Shown here: positions 10,473 to 22,099 of the stretch, piece by piece | Layout: every line of letters starts with the position of its first letter | How positions within the stretch are numbered: position 1 is the first letter of the stretch | Origin: Coptis chinensis | Taxonomy: Eukaryota; Streptophyta; Magnoliopsida; Ranunculales; Ranunculaceae | Direction of reading: 5' to 3' | Assembly: GCA_015680905.1 (NCBI GenBank) | Contig: CM027377.1 | Span: 8,890,501-8,954,500, forward strand | Length of the DNA: 64,000 nt | The notes under the pieces: generated by a model | What the model saw: the letters and a program-made list of their open reading frames with translations, nothing else | What the model was told of the DNA's origin: nothing | Databases searched by the model: none | Translations under genes and position numbers: made by a program

Positions 10473-11513
10473 GTGGTCTACACCAATGCTAATGTCGTTG
10501 TCAAAAAACCTACTACACGGTTTGTTAAGAATAAGGTTAAAGCCATTTGTGGAAGAAGCCGTGGTCTACCCCACCTTCTAAGAGGAAGTCATCATCCCCA
10601 CCTTCTAAGAGGAAGTCATCATCCTCTAAGAAAGTTACATTTGATCTTTCACATGAGGTTGAAAAAAATAAAAAGAGGAGGAATGCGGGGTTTAAAATGG
10701 TAAGGAGGAGGGTGAAGAGAAACATAGTATGCAAAGCAAGTGAGAGTCCAAACACCAAGGTTAAGTAAAGTAGAGGTTGCTGTAAAGGCTAGCAAAAGGC
10801 AAACACTTTTGAAAAGAAATCAAGTCAGTGAGAAAAGAAAAGACATGGAGGCTAAGAGCAAGGAAGCTAACAAACCAAAAAGAAGAAGAAATTTGATTGG
10901 TTTAGGTGAGGAAGAAGAAGATGGAGAGGGAGAGGGTAGTGAAACTGATCTTGTTGCAGCAGCCGATGTTTTGAGAGATATTAGTGAAGAGTTACCCAAG
11001 ACTCCTCATGATGACCAGGTGATGGGGGAAGACCATGTACATGGTTTTTTCCAAGAACCTGAACATGAACATGAAGGCCCTTATGATAATGATGAGGGTG
11101 CTCCAGAGTTTTTAGTTGAGGAGGTTCAAGAGAGGGTTGTAAATACCTACAAATGTCAAGAGAATGTGGTTCAGAGTCTTTGAGCAAATGAAGTGCAGGA
11201 AGAGGGTGTGAAAGAGCCTGTTGATGAGAATGTGGTTGGCCAAAGTTCCCTAGTGGAAGTCTATAATATGGATGTTGTTGAGCATGTGCCATTTATTAGT
11301 CCCTTGGACATTGCTCCTGGTGATGGTCCCTGGGCTACACATAATGTTGATGTTCCCTCCAATGATGATGTTGATATTGATGGGGAAGAAGTCCCGAACT
11401 CGAAAATGGAGAAGGTCACATTTTCTCGCTTTTACTTTCTTTGCAAGATCGACATAACCGACTTGCTGATTGTCACCCACAACCGCCAAACCTTTGAGGT
11501 AGATAGTCACTAA
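10473..11513 (+). pseudogene. Lys-rich then Asp/Glu-rich linker of the MULE cargo gene
   Basis: Three overlapping + frames (10547-10768, 10740-11183, 11193-11513) form a consistent composition pattern. First comes a basic stretch rich in Lys, Arg and Ser with nuclear-localisation-like clusters (KKRRN, KPKRRRN) and a duplicated PPSKRKSSS motif encoded by a 27-bp repeat at ~10565-10620. Then comes an acidic stretch (EEEEDGEGEG, and DVDIDGEEVP near the end). Such a low-complexity linker between the PMD-like part and the protease is usual in plant Ulp1-containing transposon proteins. Frame changes and a TGA at ~11181 separate the pieces. The minus-strand ORFs opposite are shadows. Confidence 0.5.
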
Positions 11514-11984
11514 AATCTATTGTTGTTATGAAATCTAAAAATGATAATGTGATGTTGGGAGAATAATGATAATGATGTAGATGATGATGATGATGTGGAG
11601 GGGAAATGGTGGCCCCTGGATGTGGTGCGATACAGAGTCAAATGGCAAGTGAAATGGAAAAGAAAACCAAGAAACACACCAAAGAAGAAAGAAGAGAAGG
11701 GAAGGGATGCAAGGTCACCATGGGAAGAAAACATTGACAGAATGTGATGAACCGATCAAGTCCGCCCGCCAAAACATTTATCAAGAAAACCACCACCAAA
11801 GGTGACCTCCTCGCACTACAAGCATACTATTGAAGATGTTCACAAGGTTGTATGTATCCACAAACTGTTTAGATGCTAGAGTGTTTGGATACAACCAGTC
11901 TATTTCAAGGCAAAGTTTCCATTCATTGCATGGAAGAGAGTGGGTAGATGGGGAGGTCAAGATTACAACTAACATATTATCTTA

Positions 11985-12150
11985 CATATTAACTAGCAAA
12001 GAACTAACATATTAACCATCAAAGAACTACCATATTAACTAGCAAAGAACTAACATATTAACCATCGCAACTACCATATTAACTAGCAAAGAACTTACAT
12101 ATTAACCATCGTTAACATATTAACCATCAAGAACTAACATATTAACCATC
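11985..12150 (+). repeat. Tandem repeat of aactaacatattaaccatc-like units
   Basis: About seven copies of a 20-25 bp unit built from (c)taacatattaac + catc/tagc + aaagaa follow one another. It interrupts the linker-to-protease part of the cargo gene. Confidence 0.85.
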
Positions 12151-12539
12151 GAACTTCTCTCGTGATAATAATTTTTAAAAATTCTATGACTCGTGATCAC
12201 CATATATGTGAAGTCGTTGATCGTGGTACATCCAACATTGTAAGGAAAATGGCATTCCGTAAGAAGAAACATATACTATCATCGAGGATGTATACTTTTC
12301 TCAGAAGTCAGATCTCATTGGTTGATGGAATTTGTTTTGTATAGTTCACCTTTTATCGATGAAGTACTTTATGATTTTGTTGATGTAGAAATTCATGAAC
12401 GAGAGTATACAAACTTTAAGAAGAAGATGGAAGACCAAACCTTCGCTGGTGCAACTCCCCGATGACGAGTAGAGATAGTGGTGCGATCATCCACATGAAG
12501 TTGTTAAAGAGTACTTAGACCCTTATGAAGGAAGAATTA

Positions 12540-12920
12540 GAGATCAAGCACACCCATCCAGTAAGCAATGGGTCTTATCATTCCTCTTCAAGTTGAAGGT
12601 AGCCACCGGGTTCTTGAAGTCTACAAATTTTGGAAAGAGAAAAATCTACAACTATGATTCTCTTGGTCTCAAGAAAGTTTCATGAGCAACTTGCTATAGA
12701 GACTTGTCTTACTTATGTCATGAGGTGTGCCGATCCATCGTCACCTCATGATTTGGGAGCCCCTTTGGCCTCGTGAGTTTGTGCCTGCACTCAACAACCG
12801 ATACAAATAGTTGTGGCCTATTTTGCCTAGCCTATCTAGGATCATTCCGAGGGGTGTACCCGAGGAAGTAAACAAAATAGATATGCAACCTCATCAAATG
12901 AGGAAGCCGGATTGAATGGA
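12540..12920 (+). pseudogene. Ulp1-like (C48) cysteine protease domain of the MULE
   Basis: Ulp1 enzymes are SUMO-type proteases with a His-Asp-Cys centre. In one + frame I see, in order, KQWVLSFLFKLKV, then KIYNYDSLG (12641-12667, containing the Asp-proximal YDSL), then TDTNSCGLFCLAYL (12797-12838), where the Cys codon is 12812-12814. These are the hallmarks of plant transposon-borne C48 proteases. Two TGA stops lie between the YDSL and SCG motifs, and the usual His of the 'HW' motif reads as Gln here, so the domain is inactive as written. It lies downstream of the PMD-like part on the same strand. A host Ulp1 gene is unlikely given the flanking TIRs. Confidence 0.75.
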
Positions 12921-13480
12921 TATAATTAATTGTGGGTTGAATCCAGATACTGCTTCAAAAAAGCGCATAAGAGCAATTGCAGAAGAGTTTGGAGGATGCT
13001 AAAGAAGCCCGGACGCGGAGGGGAATCACTATGAAACAGCTTTTGGATGCTACTTCTTCTATTTTGTGTTTAGTTGTCTAATTTTAGTATGGTAATATCA
13101 TTTTTGGTGCCGCTAATATCATCATACTTAATTTGTGATGATGGAATTTGTCATTCATTGCTTCATGCTTTCATGGAATTTGATGAGTTAAGTTTTAGTG
13201 AAGCATTTTTATGGAATTAGTTGTCGATAGGTCCCGCAATGCAATATGTTTTAGTGAAGCATTTATTATGGAATTAGTTGTTGATAGGTCCCGCAATGCA
13301 ATATGGTTATTGAATATTTTGTTTCATCAAACATTTGTGTATAGTTTAGGCGGAAATGTTCTCATGGAATAGTTTGGCCAACACCACTGGGCGGAAAAAT
13401 AGTGTGTTTCCTTTATAAGTACAAACCGGTTGCCTTTCTTGGTCCATCCCATTCTCTTTCTCTTTATTTTCTCGTTCAAA

Positions 13481-13902
13481 ATGGGTGGGGGTGAGGATGG
13501 TGAGGATTCTACCAAGAATAATACAAATGTTGGTTCATCATCAACCAACTATAGCAAATGTTTTGAGTGTGGGGAAACCGGGCCTTCGGAAGATCAACTG
13601 GCCCATGGGCAGCACGCGATCGTCCGCTATGCTCAAGTACGAATATGAGGTATGGTGTAAGTACAAAGCCACATAGTCTAGGAAGAAGGTTTCTCTCATG
13701 CAGGGCCGGTCCATGCAAGGGTTTTGAATGGATAGATCTAGAAGGTGAAGGGACACATAAGGCTAAAGCACCTGCTAGTGAAGCAAAGGTAACAAAGGAA
13801 AACCAGTTGCAAATCACCATTGATGGTCCTATTAAAATGAAAATAGAGGGCAGTGTTGATGATGTTAGCCTACTTGTAAAGAAACTATCCATTAGAGACT
13901 GA
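13481..13902 (+). pseudogene. GRF-type zinc-finger protein, frameshifted
   Basis: A start at 13481 (MGGGEDGEDSTK…) leads to KCFECGETG, and a second frame (13567-13902) supplies STKPHSLGRRFLSC then GPCKGFEWID and a Lys/Glu-containing tail. The C-x2-C ... LGRRFxxC ... C-x-GFEWID order matches GRF zinc fingers (usual core NPGRRFxxC…FxWxD), which bind single-stranded nucleic acid. Plant versions are short proteins with a C-terminal coiled or membrane segment and are often found in transposons. One frameshift near 13600-13640 separates the CxxC from the GRRF part. It sits just downstream of the Ulp1 motif and ends ~390 bp before the 3' end of the convergent transposase. Confidence 0.6.
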
Positions 13903-14289
13903 CCATGTCCTTGTTATAGTTACTGATATTAATAGTACAAGAAGATGTCTGTTCAAACCAAATTAATTATGAAACCAAAATTGCCAACCAATACTATCCA
14001 AAATAAAGCCACAGGGTAACAATTTACCACTAACATATATGCAACTGCAAGTGCCAATTTCAAACAAACCAAAGCTACCACCGAAGATCATATGTACTCT
14101 TCATATGCAAAATCTGGGTGGAATCCCAAACTAAAAATCAATCCACTCAAAGATCATCATCGCAACCGCGGTAAGTTGCCTTTATTGTGTCCAAGACCAC
14201 CACAACGCTGCATACACCTTCTTTCTTTGCACCGACTCCCCTCTCCTTTAGAGCTTTCTCTTTTTCGTGGGTCTTCCCGCATCACCTCA

Positions 14290-17214
14290 TCAACGGGTGG
14301 ATCGGACGATGATGCCATCATAAACCCAAACCCACCGTTTTTTCCTCTTAATGGTGTCCAGCCTTCTATATGTATCCATCATCGTTTCTTTTGTGTACCA
14401 ATGCAAGCAAAAAGTCATATGCACATAGCTTACAAAGTGATCGATTGCCTTCATAGCATGGCTACAAGGAAGACCAACCTGTTGAAAGAAACCGCATGTG
14501 CAAGTCTTCCAAAAAAGGTCTACGGTGTCGCGACGGTCTAGTGATTGCACGTAATAAACGTGCTCACTTGCCTTTGTTGCTTTGGAAACGCCTACTCGAA
14601 TATCTCGACGAGATGAGCACTTCCTCACCTGATTTGGTCAGTTTTGTCTTCAGCTTTGACGCCATCACCCGGTAGTCATAAAATGTTTCATTATGTTCAA
14701 CCCGATACCATTGACAAGAGATGTCACCGGCATAGCTCTCTCCGGAAGTATCATCTTGTTCCAGCCTCTATGTGATTTGTGTAGCAAATGCCATACCTTC
14801 TCATTGGAGCAAAAGCACAACACCACTCTTTTTCGAATCTTTACAATCTTTGCATAACCTTTGTCTTTTCGGACAATAAATTTGGCTCATAAGTCTTACA
14901 AATTCTGCCCGCTCATAAGTTTCAAAGAAATTTCTCTTCACCTTCCCTTTTGTCTCTTGCTTAGTCATACAATTTGAAATGTGTTGTGCACAAAAAGCAA
15001 TGGACCGCATTAGGAAGTATTTTAGGCACGGCTTGAAGAATGCTTACATGCCTATCGAGAGAAGAACAAAGTTTTGCTCCGCCCCAACAACAAGGTCTCT
15101 TAACTTTTCCGTAAACCAATCCCAGTGGTCATTATTTTCCTTTGGGACTATGGCAAATGCAATTGGAAACACGTGGCTATCGCCATCAGCAGCGATAGCG
15201 CTTAGTATGATTGAGTTGTACCTACCTGTCATGAAAGTGCCATCAATCATAATCAATGGACGAAGACATCTTTTGTAAGCTCGACAAGGACGCCAGAGCT
15301 CACAAACAAACGCTCAAACTTGTGCTCGTCGGGGCGATGACGCTTGCAGCTCGAAGTGAAACAATCTGAATCCACTCTTTTAAGTTCTTTACAATAATTT
15401 GGCAACATTTGGTACGACCGACTAAAGCTTCCCTTATCTGCAAGCAAAAAGCGAAACAAACATAAGTTAGTTGTTGCTACTATATCATAAATTAGTTCTT
15501 GATATAACCAAGGCAGCTTACCTTTTGCATTGTAATTTCTTTTGCTTTCCAAGCAACTTTATATGACACATTTGTCCGGTGTCGCCCTTAACCTCCAACT
15601 GCAATCGCTTTGAGCCATATCAATATTGTCCCTAAGTTTCGATTTCACAACTTCAAACCCATTTTGCATCATCTTTTGTTTATTAGTTGCAATTGCTTTA
15701 TCTTGTGAACATGTATGTGCTTCTCTAAAGGTTATAATAACCCATATATCGTAACCGATTGGTCGGCTTTTGGTAAAACAAATGAAATGTGCAAACTGTG
15801 AGACTTACATTTCATATAAATCCTCTCGAGAAGTGCTTTCGCCGACGACGCAAAATCAAACATGTTTGCTATCATTGCATATGACTTCATGTCTTTTATA
15901 AGATCATCCCGAGTAGGATAGTGTTGTCCTACTTTAGGAGGAACAAACTTCGTGTTCACATGAGGAGGAGTTACATCCACTTTAGCCGGTGTTTCGACTA
16001 TGGGGAGAGCGAAGAGGATCATATCCTTGATGTAAGTCTTCTGAATTGAGATCTTCTCGCACCAATAGCGTAGCATCAACTATTCCATCTGTTTCAATAT
16101 CGTTTCACTTTGGCCTTCATCATCATTAACAATATATCAGTTCACTTTGGCCTTCCTCATCATTAACAAATATAGGTGTGCCTCCCCAAAAAACTCTTGA
16201 CTACGGTTAGAGTAGACCATACATCACAATCATCATCCAATAATTGAACTTCATCATCATCATCTTGATTACCACCATTTACTACTCTAACTTCATCATC
16301 ATCACCCATCCTTTACTTGTACTACTTCTTCTTCTTCAAAATTAACTTCATGTAGTATTTCAACTTCATCATCATCACCCTCATTATTGTCAATATTTTG
16401 ATTCATGGAAATTCTATATTCCTGGGACGCCCTCTCAGATCACCATATGGATTTTGGGAATCAAAGTCATCATAATCGGTTGATCGAGATCCGTACACCA
16501 TCTTGCTCATCACCATCATTGACCGGCCCCTCGTATAATATCGCGAATTAGCTCTCCACTATCAAAGAATCGAACTATATGTTACCTTGCAAGGCTATAG
16601 TGTGTACCTTCCACAAACGGAGAAGCGCGGTGTGACCGCTTTCTTATCCTCAGATCAAGGTTCAGTGTAACTTCGTGAGGAAACACCCTCGCCAAATATC
16701 TATATTTCAATGAACACTCAAGAAGTTCCACACCACTATCACCGACATGTAAGCTATCATCTATCAACATATCCCATTGATATCGAAGACTTACCTGCCA
16801 TTACCTTTTCGAACGTTGACAAGCTGTGAGGTTGAATGTGTTCTTCGACGCCGTGAATCTCCACATCTTCCCATTGATGAGTCCCCACTCTCCCACTCCG
16901 GGTTGGTCGAGGGACTTTCTTCGAAAACCAAAGATTCATAACTATCGAAATAAAGCATGTACCCACCCTCACTAATAATGACCAAACCAAATGGAACTGC
17001 ATTACTTACCAATTGCTTCATCGACAAGTTTAAATTGGTTAATAGGACGCTTCTGACGAGCTAGCTCCTTCTGTTTCAGAAAAGAGTGTTTCAGAGGAGA
17101 AATGATTGTTTGGACTCTCGCGTCTTTTCTTTTAAAAAAGAGTGTTTGACAGAGAAACACCGCTTGAGTCGCTTTTCTTAAACAACTCAAGAGCAACTTC
17201 TTTCTTCTTAGCAT
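14290..17214 (-). pseudogene. MULE transposase (mudrA-like) with SWIM finger, fragmented
   Basis: Reading leftward: N-terminal pieces at 17214-16582 and 16079-15732 (the PTRDDLIKDMKSYAM segment resembles the MuDR DNA-binding domain start); 15552-15253; the catalytic core at 15256-15044 with IDGTFMTGRYNSIIL (first Asp) and FPIAFAIVPKEN..W.WF; then, in another frame just downstream, LDRHVSILQAV (second Asp region of the DDE triad); 15010-14801; and finally 14628-14290 with CTCGFFQQVGLPCSHAMKAI, a CxC...CxH SWIM finger. This order is the standard MULE transposase (MULE domain, then SWIM). Each piece is in a different frame or separated by stops; some gaps may be introns. It converges on the + strand cargo. 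Confidence 0.8.
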
Positions 17215-18290
17215 TAGTCAGTCCATTGCTTACCACTTCTACTTCGTTGATAACCCAAACCATCATTGTTTTTTCTTGGAGACTTTCTTTGTTTCATAAT
17301 CATGTTCAAATAATCTGCTTCTTCATCAATTCGACACGGGGGACTTCTTCGTCAAGTATCTTATAGAAAAAGTAGATCTCTTTCTCGACAACACACCTTC
17401 CACGGCACTCATGAATCCTTCAAAATGAAATACCCCCATCACAAACTCTCAATTTCACCTCGCCACCAACATACTTCATCCGCCATACTTGTCCGCTTTC
17501 ATCTTCCCATCAGTAGTGAATAAGAACATCAAAAAGAAGTACCTAACCAAGTAAGTATAAAAAAAACAACCAAAAAGCAATGGTTACAAAAAGTATCTAA
17601 CCATAAACCATAAAAACTGAAAAGTAAATTCAAACATTTAAGCACAAACTAGACCCAACTAGTTAAACTAACACTTTTAGGACATTTATGACGTAATCCA
17701 TCTTAAATGCCTTAATATTAAACCCAACATTAAATATAGAATCAACATGGAAACCACAACATGCTACCACAACTATATAATCAACATGCATTTATGCATG
17801 GAGACGCTATAGTTTGTCTTCAAAACCCTCTTCCTTGAAAGATGAAACATCAAACAAACAAAACACTAAACTACGTGGAACAAAACCGTAGACCCAAGGC
17901 CCTAGATAGCTTAAAAAACAACAAACTATACCTTTATCATGTGAATGTGTCATGTTTTCCATGTCAAACCTTAAAAAATACAAAAAGCAGAGGGACAATG
18001 ACGAGGAAGAAGAAGAAACAACCAAGAAAAAAACATAAACTTTGAGCTTTTGTCCTTATTTTTTAGGTTGGCTCAAAATACGAGGTAAAAGTTGTAAAGG
18101 TGCACGACAACAAAAATCACCGAGTTGCCGATAGTTTATTAGTCGGGCTTGCTTCTTCATTATAGCAACCACGATATACTACAACATGTTTGATTAACGT
18201 GTTTTCTTGATCAAGATCCAACGGTTGTCCATCACTGTAAAGTCAAACTCATGAGGTACAATATGACAGAGTTATCTTGAGGTAAAGAGG
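17215..18290. other. Transposase leader and right subterminal region of the MULE
   Basis: No recognisable coding region. 17215-17520 may encode the extreme N-terminus of the leftward transposase in broken frames; the rest is A-rich. The short frames at 17807-18045 on both strands are probably chance. Confidence 0.4.
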
Positions 18291-18440
18291 GAGAGAGAGT
18301 GTTGCATGTCCACGTGGGCATTGTTTGAAAAAAGGGAGAAGGGCAAAAGTGTCAAAAGTGAGGTTGAAAAGTCAAAATTGAAGAGTGGTTACTACTTGGG
18401 AACAGATTGACATTATGGGTTACTAATTGGGAAATTACCC
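18291..18440 (-). repeat. Right 150-bp TIR of the MULE
   Basis: Exact reverse complement of 7004-7153. It ends gggaaattaccc immediately before the TSD copy ctaaaagaa at 18441-18449. Confidence 0.95.
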
Positions 18441-18449
18441 CTAAAAGAA

Positions 18450-19210
18450 CCTAATAATGTCATTGACTCATTGTCTACTTTCGCCTTTAAGGATACTAAT
18501 ATTATATTCCTTTCTAAACAATGTTTTTGTTTTCTTTATCACGTAGACACGTACATTATATAACTAGAACAACGATGTACTTAGGTTAATTACATATCTA
18601 AATTATATACAAATCTAGATTTTGTCAACCAATATGTCTCCCGTGTGCTTGTTAAGGGATAAAATGTTAAACTAGACCTTACACCAAGTGATAATGACAA
18701 TGATGTTTTTGCCACACTGCTGTTTGATTTTGGCTTGGTCGTTTTATCACTTTATGCAAGATAATCCATTTTGGATGGCACCATTTATATTGGAGTGTGA
18801 CAAGACACTGACTGCCACGGGAATGCTCTGGTGAGATTACACGTGTCCAAACAGGGAAAGCTAATAATGCCCACTAGCCTTTTTCTCGATGATGAAGGCA
18901 TGAAGCTGAAAGATCCTTTCTATCGAATTCATGGAAACCAACTAAAGGCCAACTATCCTTTTGAAAAAATGAAAAGTAGTCCATTAAATCCAGCCACTCA
19001 GAAGAGCTAACATGCATGGTCCTCAGAGCCTGTTGTCTAATTGGAACATTTCCCCTTCGTTTAAAATCACCAACTATATGATTGAAAACTTGTCTCAATT
19101 CTTTGATTTGATTGGAACATTTCCCTTTCGTCTAATTATCTTTCAAATTAGAGGAATGTCTTTCGTTTCTCGATCTGATCCCTATCTTATGAAACTATAC
19201 AACACGATTT
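18450..19210. other. No gene recognised
   Basis: Moderately AT-rich. A 74-codon minus-strand frame at 18874-19098 has no recognisable domain. The phrase ttggaacatttcccyttcgt occurs twice (~19038 and ~19110), hinting at a short partial duplication. Confidence 0.4.
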
Positions 19211-19452
19211 ATCTCTCTCCTTAAATAACGCGCCCCATTTACAATAGAAATTCATATGTTGTTTTTTTGTTTTTCCCATTTTGTTCTCGCCAAACACTAT
19301 TATTATAATTCATGCTACAGTCCATGTCATCTAAAATTTCGACAATTTCATCGGAAATTCCAGACAAATTTTCACACTATTATTACAACTCATGCCACAA
19401 TTTATGCCATCCGAACTTTCGACAATTTCATCAGAAATTCCGAACAAATTTT

Positions 19453-19487
<35 letters not shown>

Positions 19488-20023
19488 GATAAATTTAACA
19501 TATTTAGTCTAAATTAGCAGGTTAGTGGCATAGTTAGCCATTCGTAATACGGCAAAAATTCGATATGGAAAAAATTCGAATAAAATTTGAGCTTTAATAA
19601 GAACTCGTTTTTTTCAATTTGGATTAAAAAAAATGGAAACGGCAAAAGTTCGGGTTCGTAAGTAATTCGAAAGTATAATACGAAGCTAAAAATAAAAAAT
19701 ACGATAAAATTTGACAACATACTCAGCAAACTTATAGTGACAATACGAATAATTTGCAAATTAATGATTTCTTACCGAATTAACGAATTATTCCGTATCA
19801 TTGAAAAATACTACCATTTTAAACGTTTTCCAAATTAAACGAATAATTCGCCGAATTTCTAACTATGGTTAGTGGGACTTCCTTACATCTAGAGCAACAA
19901 ATCGGGTCGGGAATTTAAATATTTAATGATCGATTCAAATTGGAATTTTGGAATCAGAGTTTTTTATTAACCAGATTGATTTTAGTTTCGGATATATAGC
20001 ATAAAATAAGTGTGAAAAATAAC
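19211..20023 (+). repeat. 813-bp tandem duplication, copy A
   Basis: It begins atctctctcctta.a.aacgc and ends aaataagtgtgaaaaataac. The same sequence starts again at 20024, and its second half is displaced to 35066-35448 by a 14.6-kb insertion. Copy A contains the internal phrase atgccatccgaa.tttcgacaatttcatc repeated twice and a long T-run (~19458-19485). No coding capacity. Confidence 0.9.
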
Positions 20024-20428
20024 ATCTCTCTCCTTTAAAGAACGCTCCCAGTTACAGTAGAAATTCGTATATCGTTTTTCTGATTTTGCTCTCGCCAAAC
20101 ACTACTATTACAACCCATGCCATCCGAAATTTCGACAATTTCATCGAAAATTTCAGATAAATTTTCACACTATTATTACAACCCATGCCACAACCTATGC
20201 CATCCGAACTTTCGACAATTTCATCAGAAATTCCAGACAAATTTTCAGAAATTATTATTTTTTTACCCGACAAATTTAACATATTTAGTCTAAATTAGTG
20301 GGTTAGTGGCATAGTTAGCATTTCGTAATACGACAAAAATTCGATATGAAAAATATTCGAATAAAATTCAAGCTTCGATAAGAATTCGTTTTTTTTCAAT
20401 TTGGATTAAAAAAAACGGAAACGACAAA
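20024..20428 (+). repeat. 813-bp duplication, copy B, left half
   Basis: Matches copy A from its first base up to ..aaaaaa.cggaaacg.caaa, where copy A continues agttcgggttcgtaag. Here the sequence instead enters the TGTCACACCC insertion at 20429. The right half resumes at 35066. Confidence 0.9.
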
Positions 20429-21411
20429 TGTCACACCCTAGATCTCCAAAAAAATTAAAATAGGGAAATATCCACACCCTATTCCATCTTCTGAAACCCC
20501 AGGATGAAACGAAACCCTAATAACCCATTACTAAACACGATATAGAAAAATGAGATCAAATTAAAACCAAAAGAACAACTCTTAATGTACGAATTCAAGA
20601 ATTACTAACCAACTCTATTACATCTGTTTCAAATCAAGACTTTATACTTCATAAAACTTATACCAGTAAAACTCCAAGAGCAAATCCAAATCAAGCGCCT
20701 TCATCCATTGCATTCTACCATCTATGTTTCTAAGAACACACCCACGTTGTAAATTAAAAGAAAGCAAACATGGGTCAGCAAATTGAATTTGCTGGTATGA
20801 GTAAGACTAAAATAGCATATACATTACTACATTCAATCTTTCAAATTAATAAATATAACGTTACCAACAATTTCAACTTGGAAGACATGATAGTTCCATT
20901 TTTCAAAACGGCATATAGTTTATTCCCAAGTAAGATATCAATTCCATTATTTAGTAAATTAATTTAATTAACATCTTACCTATATCCGGTTACGTGATAG
21001 GGTAGGATAACGTTCATGCATAAGATGTTAATAAGTCCTACCCTTCTACAAAACAAAGTTAGGTTTCCCAAACATAAATATTTAATTCATACCTCTACTT
21101 CACTCTCACAACAACCATGAGAATACACAATCTGACATAATATATATCACCAATATTAACATTCATGTCACATTCCTTCGCAAGAAATTATATGTATCAT
21201 ATAATAATACACAATCAATCATATCCAACAACTCACCCATACATAAAGCCAATATTTTACTTAAACCACTCGTCTACTTATGAGAACGGTGAAAATATCA
21301 TAACCAATGAGTATATTAATCCCTTGTGAGTATCAACTCACACAAACCACATATATATTTATCATAAGAAATTATGTATATTATAATACATAAATATTCA
21401 TATGCAATAAC
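20429..21411. other. Left part of the outer insertion, non-coding
   Basis: AT-rich. A 65-aa + frame at 20770 shows no domain. It contains the motif tgtatattataatacataaatattca shortly before the gypsy insertion point. Confidence 0.5.
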
Positions 21412-21756
21412 TGTAGTAGCAGGATGTATCAACGGAATAAGAATAGTGAGTTGGGCCGAATTAGCGTAACTTCAAAGTCCGCGATCCACCAGATCGAAGC
21501 TGACAGCATGGGGTCGCGGTACGGAAACCCTACACATGGAGCTAAGAGGACCGCGAGATGGAGAGACAGGTGGAGGGCCATGATGGATGGAAAGAAAGAT
21601 ATAAAGGGGAATAGTGGGTGAGAGAGAGAGAGAGGGGGCGGATTCATTAACCTAAAGGGAGGAGAGACCTAAGAGAGAGGGGGGAGTGAGAAAGCTGAAG
21701 GAGGGAATAGTGTGTAAGGGTCAGGAAATAGGCTCATAAGAGAAAAGGTTGTAACA
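21412..21756 (+). repeat. 5' LTR of the Tat-type element
   Basis: 345 bp, starting tgtagtagcagg and ending ttgtaaca. A TATAAAG box at ~21600 is a likely U3 promoter. The last ~225 bp are nearly identical to the 3' LTR; the first ~110 bp differ by many small indels. Confidence 0.93.
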
Positions 21757-21785
21757 TTTGGCTACGCTTGTGGGGATAGTAGAAA
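21757..21785 (+). promoter_or_regulatory. Primer-binding site (degenerate tRNA-Lys type)
   Basis: Directly after the LTR, tggctacgcttgtggggat resembles the form tggcgccgtctgtggggat used by the minus-strand element at 62.1 kb, with about four mismatches. It would prime minus-strand DNA synthesis. Confidence 0.6.
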
Positions 21786-22099
21786 TGGCACCAAAGAAGG
21801 CGCGGTAGGCCACACGAAGATAAGGGTCCCGAACAGATGCCGAAAGCGGGTAGTAGAAGAAGAGGAAGGGCGAGGAGGGAAGAGCGTAAGAGGAGGCCGA
21901 CTTATGCGGGAAGAGATTGAAAGGTCGAGGGAGGAAAATGAGAAGTCGAGAAGAGAGAAGGAGAGGGTGGAGGAGGGGACCGAGGAAGAAATAGGGAAGA
22001 AACAGAGAATGAAAAGGTGGAGGACGAAGGGAACAAGGACCAACCTTGGTGGATAATCCGGTGACCGGGTTAACGGCCAACAAGTGCAACAAATGATTA

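Larger units (their letters stand above)
7004..18440. mobile_element. Giant Mutator-like element (MULE) with Ulp1/zinc-finger cargo, 11,437 bp
   Basis: Both ends are inverted repeats of 150 bp, identical by eye. The 9-bp direct repeat ctaaaagaa lies immediately outside at 6995-7003 and 18441-18449. Long TIRs with a 9-bp TSD define MULEs. Inside, the - strand encodes MULE transposase fragments (14.3-17.2 kb) with a SWIM finger. The + strand encodes a PMD/DUF1985-like region (9.0-9.9 kb), a Ulp1/C48 protease motif (12.5-12.9 kb) and a GRF-type finger (13.5-13.9 kb). The gene sets converge. MULEs carrying Ulp1-like genes are known in plants (Kaonashi/KI-MULE type). The coding regions are interrupted, yet TIRs and TSD are perfect, implying a recent move, probably in trans. 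Confidence 0.93.

Noticed and set aside
13509-13892. 127-aa minus-strand ORF
   Set aside because: Opposite the GRF finger frame, with no recognisable domain. The + strand has the better motif evidence.
14092-14541. 149-aa + ORF
   Set aside because: Lies opposite the transposase SWIM region, whose CxC...CxH motif is convincing on the minus strand.
18874-19098. Possible host gene exon (minus strand)
   Set aside because: The 74-codon frame has no recognised domain or splice context; evidence is insufficient.
19256-19512. Overlapping + ORFs ending in poly-Phe
   Set aside because: Created by a long T-run in a tandemly duplicated non-coding repeat.
21721-22092. Minus-strand ORFs across the 5' leader of the Tat-type element
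   Set aside because: Leu/Pro/Ser-rich frames opposite a purine-rich leader, with no domain; treated as chance.
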